From NCBI GenBank assembly GCA_963773155.1, contig CAVZAB010000025.1, positions 1-64,000 on the forward strand: a stretch of 64,000 nucleotides of DNA. Direction: 5' to 3'. The notes under the pieces were generated by a model that had not been told where the DNA came from, did no database searches, and saw nothing but the letters and a program-made list of their open reading frames with translations. Below are positions 10,123 to 19,418 of the stretch, piece after piece. Made by a program: the position numbers and the translations under genes. Source of the DNA: CAVZAB01 sp963773155. GTDB taxonomy: Bacteria > Pseudomonadota > Alphaproteobacteria > Rhizobiales > Beijerinckiaceae. Position 1 is the stretch's first letter. Every line of letters begins with the position of its first letter.

Positions 10123-10530
10123 GGTCATCAGGTCAGGACGCTCATATGGCACCCGCAGAAGGCCTGAAATCGCCGATCAAAGAACGCAAACCTAAAGAAC
10201 TGGTTGACCGAGATGGATACAAAGACATTGAAACACGCCTACGTTGATAAAATTACAATCGGCTTAAGGCCATGCAATTCACCCATACTTGCCACGATCG
10301 GGGCAGTCCAGCGGGCCCAGCCAATCCAGGACAATTGCTAGATCGGTCCGAGGAGACGATCATGGCACATTCTTTTAACCATTTGGCTGCCTTTTGCGAC
10401 GAGAAATCAAGCATCAACAGTGCCGATAGGGGAATTTATCGGAAATCGGATAGGCAAGGTAGGCGGTAGGATTGGCGCCAATTCGATGCTTTTCGGGTGT
10501 ATTGGCTAGGGGCTGTATGGGGGAAATTCG
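10123..10530. other. Divergent intergenic region, no gene seen
   Basis: About 400 bases lie between the leftward tiny gene/deacetylase and the rightward GT4 gene. Composition is AT-rich around 10180-10270. Short ORFs here lack ribosome sites and coding bias. Promoters for both directions are expected, but none is clear enough to mark. Confidence 0.5.
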
Positions 10531-11700
10531 ATGCGAGGCCAACCAATTTTGCGAATTATGATCGCTACACCCTTTGGCGCGCACCAGCGGGGCGGGATAG
10601 ACCGCCTGGTCGATCTGATTGTTGAGAGCGCCGAGCGTGATCCGGAAGGCAATGTGACGGTAACGCGGCTGGTCACGCGTGGCCCCGGGGCACTTGCCCG
10701 CGCACCCGCCGTCTTTGCAAAGGCAGCAGCGCACTTGTGTCTGGTGGCGAGTAGAGGCGGGGTTGATCTCCTTCACATCAATGTCGCGGCAGGCGGCAGC
10801 CTGTATCGCAAGGCGTTTCTAGCCATGCTTGCTCGCCAATGCGGCATTCCCTATGTCGTCCATGTGCACGGTTCCCGTTTCGACCGTTTCTGGGATTCGA
10901 TACATTCCGTCCGTCGTCGGGCTCTGACACCCCTGTTCGAGGGCAGCGAAAAAATCATCGTCCTCGGTCGGTATTGGTCGGACTTTATCGCCGATCGAAT
11001 ACCCGGCGTGATAGGCAAGATCCTCATACTCCCGAATGCAACGGCGCCCGCGCTTGGTTCGAACGAGCCAGCTGCTGACAATAAGGCTAGAATTTCTTTC
11101 CTCGGTGAGATTGGTCCACGCAAAGGGACCCCCCAACTTGTTCAAGCTCTGGGTCGGTTGCGCGACAATCCGGGCTGGATTGCAACGATTGCCGGCAATG
11201 GTCAAATTGCGGAAATGGAGAAGCTGTCGACTGAACTCGGAATCAGTGCGCGCGTTGCATTTCCGGGTTGGCTTGATGCCAAAGGGGTCAACGCGGTCTT
11301 GGCGAGAACCGATATATTCGTTCTACCGTCCTTCGCCGAGAATCTTCCGATGTCGATCCTCGAAGCTTTCTCGCGTGGGGCGGCGGTTATTGCGACGCCG
11401 GTCGGTGCAGTCCCCGACGTAGTTGAAAATGAACGCACGGGCTTGCTGGTCCCGGTAGGCGATGTCGACGCGCTGGCAAGCGCCATCCGCCGGCTAGTCG
11501 AAGATCCAGCGCTGCGTCGCAAGCTCGGGCAAGCAGCGCAACTTGACCATAAGACCCATTATGATATCGGCGCTTATGCTGCTAGGCTAAAGGCCGTTTG
11601 GCAGACCGCGGCTTGGCCGGATGTCTCGGGTGTTCGAGCTGGCACCGACAGCGCAATCCCCACTTCAAACGGGGGAAGAAATGACAGGGGTGCTGCGTAG
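10531..11700 (+). CDS. Glycosyltransferase family 4 (GT-B)
   Basis: This is a cytoplasmic GT-B fold sugar transferase of 389 residues, a normal length. The N-terminal acceptor domain starts RIMIATPFGAHQRGGIDRLV, with HVHGSRFDRFW further on. The C-terminal Rossmann domain contains ISFLGEIGPRKGTPQLVQAL and the GT4 nucleotide-sugar signature (DIFVLPSFAENLPMSILEAF, then GVGAVPDVVENERTGLLVP-like text with the conserved E-x7-E arrangement). It stands first in a rightward series of EPS genes, followed by an acyltransferase. It probably adds one sugar of the repeat unit; donor and acceptor cannot be read from sequence. Confidence 0.9.
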   Translation: MRGQPILRIMIATPFGAHQRGGIDRLVDLIVESAERDPEGNVTVTRLVTRGPGALARAPAVFAKAAAHLCLVASRGGVDLLHINVAAGGSLYRKAFLAMLARQCGIPYVVHVHGSRFDRFWDSIHSVRRRALTPLFEGSEKIIVLGRYWSDFIADRIPGVIGKILILPNATAPALGSNEPAADNKARISFLGEIGPRKGTPQLVQALGRLRDNPGWIATIAGNGQIAEMEKLSTELGISARVAFPGWLDAKGVNAVLARTDIFVLPSFAENLPMSILEAFSRGAAVIATPVGAVPDVVENERTGLLVPVGDVDALASAIRRLVEDPALRRKLGQAAQLDHKTHYDIGAYAARLKAVWQTAAWPDVSGVRAGTDSAIPTSNGGRNDRGAA

Positions 11701-11718
11701 AATATTTAGCTCGCCGGC

Positions 11719-11740
11719 GTCGACAGGCCGGCCTGTCGAC
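11719..11740. repeat. Perfect 22-bp palindrome between GT4 and acyltransferase genes
   Basis: The half-site gtcgacaggcc is followed at once by its exact reverse complement, with no spacer. It lies 18 bases after the GT4 stop and 19 bases before the acyltransferase ATG. It could be an operator for a dimeric regulator or a translation-modulating hairpin. A classical terminator is less likely because there is no T tract and no loop. Confidence 0.6.
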
Positions 11741-11759
11741 AAGTCTGGGGTTTGACGGG

Positions 11760-12317
11760 ATGAACGAAATACGGGCGGATGCGCATCGGGTCATACAGCA
11801 GAGTTCCATTGCAAAGATTCTGCTGCTCGGCTTGACGAACCGCACATTCCGTCCGGTGTTGACGATGCGGCTGGTGCGGCGGGCCGCGGGGAATCGAATC
11901 TTGCACGCTCTGTCGAAACTGGCCCATCGACTGGCCCAGGGAATGGCCGGGCTGGAGCTGCCGGGACAACTTAATCCCGGCCCGGGGCTTTTGATCGTCC
12001 ATGGCTGGGGTATCGTCGTCAACAAGCACAGTGAAATGGGCAGTAATGTGACTCTGTTCAATGGCGTCGTCATCGGTCAAAAAGACAAGATAACGCCTGA
12101 GGGACGCAGCACCGCATATCCGAGCATCGGCAACGACGTCTGGGTTGGGCCCCATGCCATAATAATTGGCGGTATTTCTATTGGGGATGGTGCCATTATC
12201 GGGCCTGGCAGCGTGGTGACCAAGGATGTCCCGCCACAATGCGTTGTCGTTGGCAACCCTGCCAGAATTTTGCATCGCCAAGCTTTACCGGATGTGCCAA
12301 ACCGTTGGCCTCTCTAA
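11760..12317 (+). CDS. Hexapeptide-repeat acyltransferase, serine O-acetyltransferase-like
   Basis: The protein has 185 residues. The N-terminal ~70 are helical; the rest is a left-handed beta-helix of hexapeptide repeats, for example IGNDVWVGPHAIIIGGISIG and DGAIIGPGSVVTKDVP, ending VVGNPARIL, the usual tail of CysE-like and colanic-acid acetyltransferases. It uses acetyl-CoA (by family) to acylate a hydroxyl. In this location an EPS sugar O-acetyltransferase is more likely than a cysteine-biosynthesis enzyme. The start is the ATG at 11760; the upstream palindrome may control it. Confidence 0.85.
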   Translation: MNEIRADAHRVIQQSSIAKILLLGLTNRTFRPVLTMRLVRRAAGNRILHALSKLAHRLAQGMAGLELPGQLNPGPGLLIVHGWGIVVNKHSEMGSNVTLFNGVVIGQKDKITPEGRSTAYPSIGNDVWVGPHAIIIGGISIGDGAIIGPGSVVTKDVPPQCVVVGNPARILHRQALPDVPNRWPL

Positions 12318-12947
12318 CTTGCCGTCGGCCCTGGTCGGGCCCGATAGGCGCGAAACTACCCTGCGCGGTTGATTGCATACAACCAACCACTTTATAAGTA
12401 TATGATTATATTGAGTATCCGACGATAATGTGCTCAGGGTGTGGTGCATGAGAGAGCTCGGGCGTTCCAAGTGCCGGGTCGTGATCGCCAACGACGGACC
12501 AGGCGACCAGCGTCTGTCGCCGTCGACTCCCGCCCGAGGGCAGGCGGGCGTGTATTTTTCCTCAGTGTGGCCCAATGCATTAAGCTTGGCTTGGCAAGCA
12601 GTTAGATTGCAGATCGTTCGTGTCTAGGTAATGTAAACATGATGCACAGAATTTTATAGTCTAGATGGATGTCTGTTGCGGGTGTCAGTCTAGATGTTGC
12701 TTGCGAGGTTTTACTTAACGATTTCCTTGCATCACACAAGATTTTCGCAATGAATGTTAGGTATTAACGGTTAGTTATTATGCACCGACATGAGATTATT
12801 CTTAACGACAGTCGCTGAAACTACCTCTTGAGCGCCGGCCGTCGGCTGGATTAAGCAGAATTGTCATGCTAATTAGCTATCGATGCCGACAATAGGCGGC
12901 AAGATGAATTGAAATTCGGCCCTGAATCCGTGGCTGTGGGTTTGCAA
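12318..12947. other. Long AT-rich leader before the autokinase gene
   Basis: About 630 bases hold no supported gene. The part from ~12620 to 12900 is much richer in A/T than the neighbouring genes, with repeated TTAACG-like words, and looks like a regulatory region. Promoters are likely but not individually assignable. Confidence 0.5.
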
Positions 12948-15215
12948 ATGCTTGAAATAAATAAGACTTATTCTTCCACATCTAATGAGTTGGAATACGG
13001 AGAGACCCAATCCGGTTCGCTGGCGGAATACTTGTCCGTGATGATGGGCATTCTTCGCCGCCAATTTTGGGTAATCCTGCTTTTTGTCCTGCTGACCGGT
13101 TCGGCGGCGGGCGCCTATTATTACCTATCAACGCCGTTCTATCGGGCGACCACCATTGTCTCTATTGATCCGCGAAAATTCCAACTTTTTCAGCAATCCT
13201 TGGGTGAGGTGGCGATTGAATCCTCGGCCGGCGTGGAGAGCCAACTCGAGATCCTGAAGTCTGAAAAGATAGCGCTGCAAGTCATCGAGGACCTGAATCT
13301 AGTTCAGGCCAGTAGCAATGACACGCCGACCTGGTGGGAAAGAATATTCGGCAGCGCTCCTCCGAAGACGGATTTTGAGCGGACGCGGGGCGCCTTGGCA
13401 TGGTTTCAGAAGCACCTGACCGTTAAGAGGTTGGGAGCTGCCTGGGTAATTGAGATCAATTTTGAATCGCCCGATCCCGAACGCGCTGCGCAAATTGCCA
13501 ATGCTGTTGCCGATACTTACGTCGCTGACCAGCTGGCCGGCAAATACGAGGCGACACGGCAAGCGAGTACCTGGCTAGAAGGTCGTATTAAGGAATTGCG
13601 CGAGCAGATGCTCGCCTCACAGCGCGCGGTCGTAGAGTTCAAGGCTTCGAACCATATTGTCGACGCCGGCGGCGGGCGTTTCATGAGCGATCAGCAGCTG
13701 AGCGAACTCAACGCGCAATTGTCGCAGGCGCGGGCGCAATCGTCAGAGGCCCGGGCAAGGTTGGAGAGCATTACGGCAATTGATCAAGCTGCGTCAGCCG
13801 CCTCTGCGGATTCTTCCAAGAATGCTTTGCTGACGGGCACGCTAAGCAACGATACTCTGACCAAGTTGCGGGCTCAATTGTCCGAGCTGAGCAGCCGCGA
13901 GGCGGAGTTCTCCGCCAAATATGGCGCCAACCACCAGGCCGTTGTGAATTTGCGGACCCAATTGGCGGAAATCCGGTCGTCAATGCGCGATGAGGTTCAT
14001 CGTCTGAGAGATTCTTATAAGAACGATTATGACCTCGCTCTGAAACGTGAAAACAATCTCGAAAGCGATGTCGCGGGCGCCGTAGCACAATCGCAGGAGT
14101 CCAATCGTTCCCAGGTCACTCTGCGCGAACTCGAGAGTTCGGCCGACGCCGCCAAGGGCATGTACGAGAATTTCGTCAAGCGTTACATGGAATTGATCGA
14201 GCAGCAGGCATTCCCCGTCGCTGAGGCGAGGGTCATCACCCGCGCCGTACGGCCCCTGGATAGGGAAGTGAAGACGCTATTGAGAAACGTTGCAGTGATC
14301 TGTGGTGCCGGCCTGGCGCTAGGCGCGGGAACCGTGCTGCTCCGCGAATATGGCGATCGTGTCTTCCGTACGGTCAATCAGGTCGAAAAGCGCTTGAATA
14401 TGAATTGCATTGCGATCATTCCGCAAGTCAAATTCAGCGAGAGCCGAATGTTGGCGCGGGCCGAAGCTGACGGACCGGAACATCGCAGGATCAGGGTCGG
14501 TTCGGGCCCCATGGCCGTGGTCATTGAAGCGCCGCTATCGGCCTTTGCCGAAGCGGTGCGTTCAATCAAGCTTGCCGTAGATCTCAATCGTACGGTCAAG
14601 GCCAATAAAATTATCGGGCTGACCTCATCCCTGCCAAAGGAAGGCAAGTCGACAATTGCGACATCGTTGGCTTTGCTGATCGCCCAAACTGGGGCCCGTG
14701 TCCTGCTGATTGATTGCGATTTTCGCAATCCGACGCTTACCCGTCGTCTAACGCCGCAGGCGACAACCGGCTTCCTCGAAGTGCTGGCAGGCAGGGTGCC
14801 GCTCTCGGAGGCCTTATGGAACGACGAGACCGGATTTGCGGCTTTTCTGCCGGCGGTCGTCAACGCCCAATTCGTTCAGAGCAACGAAATCATGGCTTCC
14901 CGGGCGACCAAGCTGTTTTTCGACAAGATGCGCAGTGAGTACGATTACGTTCTGGTCGACCTGCCACCCCTAGCGCCAGTAATAGACACAAGAGCGACAA
15001 CCCATCTTATCGATTGCTATTTATTCCTGGTTGAGTGGGGCGAGACGAAAGTTGACATCGTCGAGCATGCGCTTCGCCGAGCGCCAGGCGTTGCCGAAAA
15101 CATCCTTGGTGTCGTGCTCAACAAGGTCGATTTGAACAGCATCGGTAGTTACGACAACAAGAATGCTGGGTTCTACAAAAACAAGCTCTATTCGCAATAT
15201 GGTGATTTTGGTTGA
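12948..15215 (+). CDS. Wzc/ExoP-type polysaccharide co-polymerase with BY-kinase domain
   Basis: This inner-membrane protein of ~755 residues controls chain length and export in Wzx/Wzy-type EPS synthesis. It has an N-terminal helix (WVILLFVLLTGSAAGAYYYL), a Wzz-type periplasmic domain with a long coiled coil, and a second helix (~14285-14345). The cytoplasmic tyrosine-kinase domain has Walker A (SSLPKEGKSTIA, residue ~560), Walker A' (VLLIDCDFRNP) and Walker B (YVLVDLPPL). The C-terminal tail is tyrosine-rich (GSYDNKNAGFYKNKLYSQYG), the autophosphorylation cluster. The ATG at 12948 is preferred over a TTG at 12909. Fusion of Wzz and kinase parts is the proteobacterial arrangement. Confidence 0.92.
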   Translation: MLEINKTYSSTSNELEYGETQSGSLAEYLSVMMGILRRQFWVILLFVLLTGSAAGAYYYLSTPFYRATTIVSIDPRKFQLFQQSLGEVAIESSAGVESQLEILKSEKIALQVIEDLNLVQASSNDTPTWWERIFGSAPPKTDFERTRGALAWFQKHLTVKRLGAAWVIEINFESPDPERAAQIANAVADTYVADQLAGKYEATRQASTWLEGRIKELREQMLASQRAVVEFKASNHIVDAGGGRFMSDQQLSELNAQLSQARAQSSEARARLESITAIDQAASAASADSSKNALLTGTLSNDTLTKLRAQLSELSSREAEFSAKYGANHQAVVNLRTQLAEIRSSMRDEVHRLRDSYKNDYDLALKRENNLESDVAGAVAQSQESNRSQVTLRELESSADAAKGMYENFVKRYMELIEQQAFPVAEARVITRAVRPLDREVKTLLRNVAVICGAGLALGAGTVLLREYGDRVFRTVNQVEKRLNMNCIAIIPQVKFSESRMLARAEADGPEHRRIRVGSGPMAVVIEAPLSAFAEAVRSIKLAVDLNRTVKANKIIGLTSSLPKEGKSTIATSLALLIAQTGARVLLIDCDFRNPTLTRRLTPQATTGFLEVLAGRVPLSEALWNDETGFAAFLPAVVNAQFVQSNEIMASRATKLFFDKMRSEYDYVLVDLPPLAPVIDTRATTHLIDCYLFLVEWGETKVDIVEHALRRAPGVAENILGVVLNKVDLNSIGSYDNKNAGFYKNKLYSQYGDFG

Positions 15216-15555
15216 TCTGCGGGCGGCTTGGCGCGCCGACGGACATTGATGCGGCGGCGCCGCAACGGCGCGATGACTTGCGATACAACAGGGTGGGAAC
15301 GATGGTCGCGCGCTTGGCCACTGGCGATTGAGCGCCTTTTTCAAATGATAACCACCTTTGTTAAGACCAATGGTTGTTGCAAAGCGTTGCTCCAACCTAT
15401 CGGTTTATTCTTGAACTACAGCATACAGAAATTCTTAGCCCAGCGGTGCCATTGTCCGGCTAGACGAGTTTTCGTTGGCAGCACGACCGGGTCTCGAACT
15501 GCCGCCCGGCAAATTCGTGGTTCAATGGCAAGTGCGACCTCAGCAAAAATCAGGA
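15216..15555. other. Intergenic region, no gene seen
   Basis: About 340 bases separate the autokinase from the ATP-grasp gene. Short open frames are present but lack ribosome sites and coding bias. An in-frame upstream extension of the ATP-grasp ORF to 15475 lacks a good start. Confidence 0.4.
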
Positions 15556-16848
15556 ATGCTTGTGAAGACGCCTAAGCTTATGGTTTTGTCGACGCAGTGT
15601 TGGCCGATACCTGCTCGAATCTCGTCGGCACTTCGCGCTTCGGGCTTTGTGGTCGCCGCCGTTTCGCCCAGCAAGAGCTTCGCGCGTTCGACTTCGGCGG
15701 TCAGTCGAAATTATCTCTATCAAAAGCGTCGGGGCTCGCAACTTATCATAGACGCGATACTGGACTGGTCGCCAGATTTCCTTGTCTGCGCCGACGATAA
15801 TGCGGTACAGGAACTGCATGCGATTTGCACAAAGGCGACAGCTGATCGCAGCGACTCCAAGCTGGCGGGGATAGCAAACCTTATTGAGGCCTCGCTTTGT
15901 GCGGCATCGAGCTTCGATGCCATTTGCAGAAAGAGTGCCTTGATCGAAATTGCCCAATCGTGCGGGGTGCGCTGCCCTCGTACGATCAAGACACAAATCG
16001 AGGACGCCGATCTCCTGACCAATTTGCACTATCCGGTCCTGATCAAAGCCGATGGATCATGGGGGGGAAAGTTCGTTCGGCTTGTCAAGAATGTGACGGA
16101 GGCACGACGGACGATCAGTGAGTTTGGCCTTCCCGCGACCTGGCCTAGCCTGGCTCGCAATCAATGCGCAAGGTTCGTTCCGGCGAAGCTTGTCCACCGA
16201 TGGTTTGGCCGGTTGCGGCAGATCTGCGTCCAGGAATTCGTGCCCGGTGCACCGGCAAACAGGGCCGTCGTCTGCTGGCGTGGCGAAGTTCTGGCTGGGG
16301 TCAGCGTCCGGGTGGTCGAAACCGTCTATATGTTCGGTCCGGCCGCCGTGGTTGAAGTCTTCGATGATCCGGATATGACAGAGGCGGCAAATATCCTCGT
16401 CAAAAAGCTCAATCTATCAGGTTTCATTGGCTTTGATTTTGTGCTTGATGCCCAGGACCGTCCTTGTTTGATCGAAATGAATCCCAGGGTAACGCCAAGC
16501 GCATATCTGCGACTGGACAAGGAAGAAGCAAATCTGTCTGCCGCCCTGTTTCATTGTATGACCGGCGCTGGGTCGGCAGTCCGGCCTAGCAGCCCGACGT
16601 CCAGACTCATAGCTCTGTTCCCGCAGGAATTGCAGCGTTCGCTCCAAAGTGACTATATCACCAGGAACTACGACGACGTGCCGTGGGAAGATCCATCTTT
16701 GGTGATGGCGCTGCTCCGCTCTGTCATTAGGCCTGGCCCGATGAAACGCTGGGGACTGAAGCGGCGCAGAAAAGGAGCTAACAATTCAGTGCGGCCCCAA
16801 ATCGCCGATGGCGCTTGGGGAAGAATGTCCAAGGCCCGAGAGCCGTAA
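15556..16848 (+). CDS. ATP-grasp domain protein in the EPS cluster
   Basis: The protein has 430 residues. An N-terminal Rossmann-like pre-ATP-grasp domain (MVLSTQCWPIPARISSALRA) precedes the ATP-grasp fold, with the ATP-binding strand YPVLIKADGSWGGKFVRLV, the hinge QEFVPGAPANRAVV, and the metal-binding segment GFDFVLDAQDRPCLIEMNPR, where the E-x-N pair binds Mg. These enzymes make an acyl-phosphate and join it to an amine or thiol. The best guess is amidation of a uronic acid or addition of an amino acid to a sugar or carrier, but the substrate is not readable. The C-terminal ~60 residues are basic and probably disordered. Confidence 0.75.
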   Translation: MLVKTPKLMVLSTQCWPIPARISSALRASGFVVAAVSPSKSFARSTSAVSRNYLYQKRRGSQLIIDAILDWSPDFLVCADDNAVQELHAICTKATADRSDSKLAGIANLIEASLCAASSFDAICRKSALIEIAQSCGVRCPRTIKTQIEDADLLTNLHYPVLIKADGSWGGKFVRLVKNVTEARRTISEFGLPATWPSLARNQCARFVPAKLVHRWFGRLRQICVQEFVPGAPANRAVVCWRGEVLAGVSVRVVETVYMFGPAAVVEVFDDPDMTEAANILVKKLNLSGFIGFDFVLDAQDRPCLIEMNPRVTPSAYLRLDKEEANLSAALFHCMTGAGSAVRPSSPTSRLIALFPQELQRSLQSDYITRNYDDVPWEDPSLVMALLRSVIRPGPMKRWGLKRRRKGANNSVRPQIADGAWGRMSKAREP

Positions 16849-17624
16849 CCGCGACGTCCGAACATTCGGTTGGCGGGCCGTTCGCCCCCTGCAAAGCCTT
16901 GCCCGACCACCCCGACGATGGGCATACGCTGGCAAAGGTTGTCCCGGATGGCGAGTGGCGCGCCGAAGGATACAAGATTTGGGGGCCTAAATTTCCGGGC
17001 GGAAGCGCGGCGTGACCAATGCGACAAAACGCGGACGACCGCCGTTCAGCCATCGAGCCAGTTCGGCCCATCTCAAGGACGACCGCCGGATGAGACGCAA
17101 TCGCTTGGTCGGCGGACCGCGGACGTAAACAACGCTATCCTCGCCGTCGCGCCCGATCGGGTTTCTTCGCGGCTGACGGCGGATGGGGTTGGCTCCATCC
17201 CATTGCTGATCGTGTCACAGAATTTTTGGCTTTGCGTGGTATGCCGTCACGGTGCCTGCGGCTTCCTTCATTCAGTCTCATCGGGGGCTGATTGAAGGAA
17301 GCCGCCGATGGGGCTGTGAAATAGGTTGGGCTTTCACCGAAGGATTGAATTTACCATTTCGCTATCTGGGCCTATAGATGCGCCTCAAGTCGATGATATA
17401 TTTTGAAAATACTAGGAATCCGGCCGGCACGCGTGGGACCAGGGCGTTCGTTCCCCGGTCTCTGAATACCGCCCTGACAGGTTTGAAATCATAGAGTATG
17501 GGTTGTGGATGATGCGTATTGGTAATGTTGCGTTTGGCGCCGTAGCCGCTCAACGGCTGCCCTATCCAACTCGGGCCGAGGCAATAGCGACCTCGCTGAC
17601 CCCATTGTTCAGGAGTCCCTGACG
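16849..17624. other. Long intergenic region with a possible gene remnant and a hairpin
   Basis: About 775 bases lie between the ATP-grasp and GT2 genes. From ~16815 to 17015 one frame has coding-like codon use and reads DDGHTLAKVVPDGEWRAEGY then KIWGPKFPGG before a stop. It has no good start and may be the end of a decayed gene. A strong hairpin follows at 17258-17305. The last 250 bases show nothing definite beyond the AGGAG ribosome site for the GT2 gene. Confidence 0.45.
17258..17305. repeat. Inverted repeat, 13-bp perfect arms
   Basis: The left arm gcggcttccttca (17258-17270) and right arm tgaaggaagccgc (17293-17305) are exact reverse complements around a 22-base loop. There is no following T run, so it is not a typical intrinsic terminator. 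It could be a regulator site, an attenuator-like RNA hairpin or the end of a small mobile element. Confidence 0.55.
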
Positions 17625-18680
17625 ATGGTGAGGGTCAGCATCATTATCAAGACTTTGAACGAGGAAACCAATATTCGCAGAGCGATCGAAAGTTCACTCG
17701 CTGCCGTCAAGCCGTTCCAGGGCGAAGTCGTCGTCGCAGACAGTGGATCGCAGGACAAGACGATCGAAATTGCCAAGCAATACCCGGTTACGCTGGTTCA
17801 ATTGCGCAACCCCGCGGAGCGCTGCTGTGGCGTCGGTCCTCAACTCGGCTATCAGCATACCCTTGGTGAGTTTATTTACATATTGGACGGCGATATGGAG
17901 CTCAAGGCACCATTCTTGCGCCGTGCCATGGACTTTCTTGACAGTGAACCAAATGTCGCGGGCGTCGGCGGATTCATCAATGAAATGCGCGTCGACAATC
18001 TGGAAGTCGAGGGTCGAATCAAGAGGTTCAAGCGACTGAAGCTGAAGCAAGTCCAGCCCATCGAATGTCTCAATGGCGGCGGCCTTTACCGACGCGCTGC
18101 GATTGAGGACGTCGGCTACATATCGGACCGAAACCTGCATGCTTTTGAGGAATATGATCTCGGTGCGCGCCTGCGAGCGCGCGGATGGCAATTGGTGAGC
18201 TTGCAGGATACGGCTGTCGATCATTACAGTTACGCCTTGGGAACGTGGCGCCTTTTCTTTCATCGCATCCGCTCCGGCCGTTTTCTCAGCGCCGGCGAGT
18301 TGCTGCGATCGGCAATTGGCGGCCGCTACCTGTCTGGCGTGACCCGCGAAATCCGGCTGATCCAACTGGCCGCGGGCGTATGGGCCTATTGGGCGCTGGC
18401 ATTGGCCGCTTCATGGCGGATTGGGGGGAACCCATCCCGGATTTTCCTGTTGCTAGCCGTGGCCGCCCCCATCATTGGCATGGCGATTCGTCAACGCTCG
18501 CTATCGTTAGGGATCTACAGCATTGTCTCCTGGCATTTCAATGCTGTCGGATCGATCGTCGGGTTTGTCCGCTCCCGACGTCCGCCTATGGAACCGATCG
18601 ATTGCGTCGTGTTGCGGTTGGCGCCAAGTGCCGAGGAAAGTGCGCCTTTGCTGACGGCCATTGACGTCGCCAGATTGTGA
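17625..18680 (+). CDS. Glycosyltransferase family 2 with C-terminal membrane helices
   Basis: The protein has 351 residues. It carries the GT-A catalytic domain: start VSIIIKTLNEETNIRRAIES, nucleotide-sugar Asp in VVVADSGSQDKT, DxD-like YILDGDMEL, acceptor region LNGGGLYRRAAIEDVGYIS, and base-like E/D in FEEYDLGARLRARGW. After residue ~240 hydrophobic helices (WAYWALALAASW, FLLLAVAAPIIGMA) anchor it to the inner membrane. An AGGAG ribosome site sits before the ATG at 17625. It belongs to the EPS assembly set; the sugar is unknown. Confidence 0.9.
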   Translation: MVRVSIIIKTLNEETNIRRAIESSLAAVKPFQGEVVVADSGSQDKTIEIAKQYPVTLVQLRNPAERCCGVGPQLGYQHTLGEFIYILDGDMELKAPFLRRAMDFLDSEPNVAGVGGFINEMRVDNLEVEGRIKRFKRLKLKQVQPIECLNGGGLYRRAAIEDVGYISDRNLHAFEEYDLGARLRARGWQLVSLQDTAVDHYSYALGTWRLFFHRIRSGRFLSAGELLRSAIGGRYLSGVTREIRLIQLAAGVWAYWALALAASWRIGGNPSRIFLLLAVAAPIIGMAIRQRSLSLGIYSIVSWHFNAVGSIVGFVRSRRPPMEPIDCVVLRLAPSAEESAPLLTAIDVARL

Positions 18681-19418
18681 CGCGGTCGAAGTCCCGGGCG
18701 ATCGACGAGGTGGCGAGGCGAATCCGCCGAGGATGACCTCGACGAAATCCGCAACTCTGCCGCAGCGGTTCGAAGCCAATGCCTCGCTTATTCAATTCGG
18801 TAAGTCTCTCTTGACTTACGGCGAGGCCCGATCAACTGCTCCGCGTTTCGGCGGCATACGGTCAAGATTTCGCGGCCTGTCGCGGCTGGCTGCAAGAATT
18901 CGTTTGAATTGCGCGTTGCGACGCCGTCTATTCTGAAGGCGGGCGTTGCCTCTGCACCGCGGCAGCCACCGGGTTGGATGCACGAAGATCCGATAGCGAA
19001 TCTAGCAAAGGCGCGGTAAGAAAATGCATTGAAAGCATTTACTGTCCTTGTCTCTAAAGGCTCGTGTTCAGGAATTTTCTTTGCCAGGTTGTGGGTGATG
19101 CATTAGCGTGACGATACAAGTGCCGCTGGGTCGGCCCGAAATTGGCTTGAGGGGTCGCCGGCTGGCTGCGCATCGTTGCCGAATGTCGGGAATTTTGGCC
19201 TTGCGCCAGCACCCCATCGAAGGACGATTCGACCAAGCAATCCCCGATTCCGATGGCTAGGACTCAGGATGCCATGACGGAGCAGGGGCAAGCCTGGTTG
19301 TCTTGTCGCGGAGGATGTTGGCGGGGCTGGCCAGAAGCCGAAGGCTTTGCCGTCCAAGGCTTGCTGGCGAACTCCGGTGCATCAACGGAGCCTTTTTCAA
19401 ACGCCGGGCCATGACGTG
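18681..19418. other. Intergenic region, no supported gene
   Basis: About 740 bases lie between the GT2 and flippase genes. ORFs of up to ~90 codons exist on both strands but none has coding bias plus a ribosome site. The flippase ORF could be extended upstream to 19347, but the ATG at 19419 begins a natural membrane-protein N-terminus. Confidence 0.45.
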
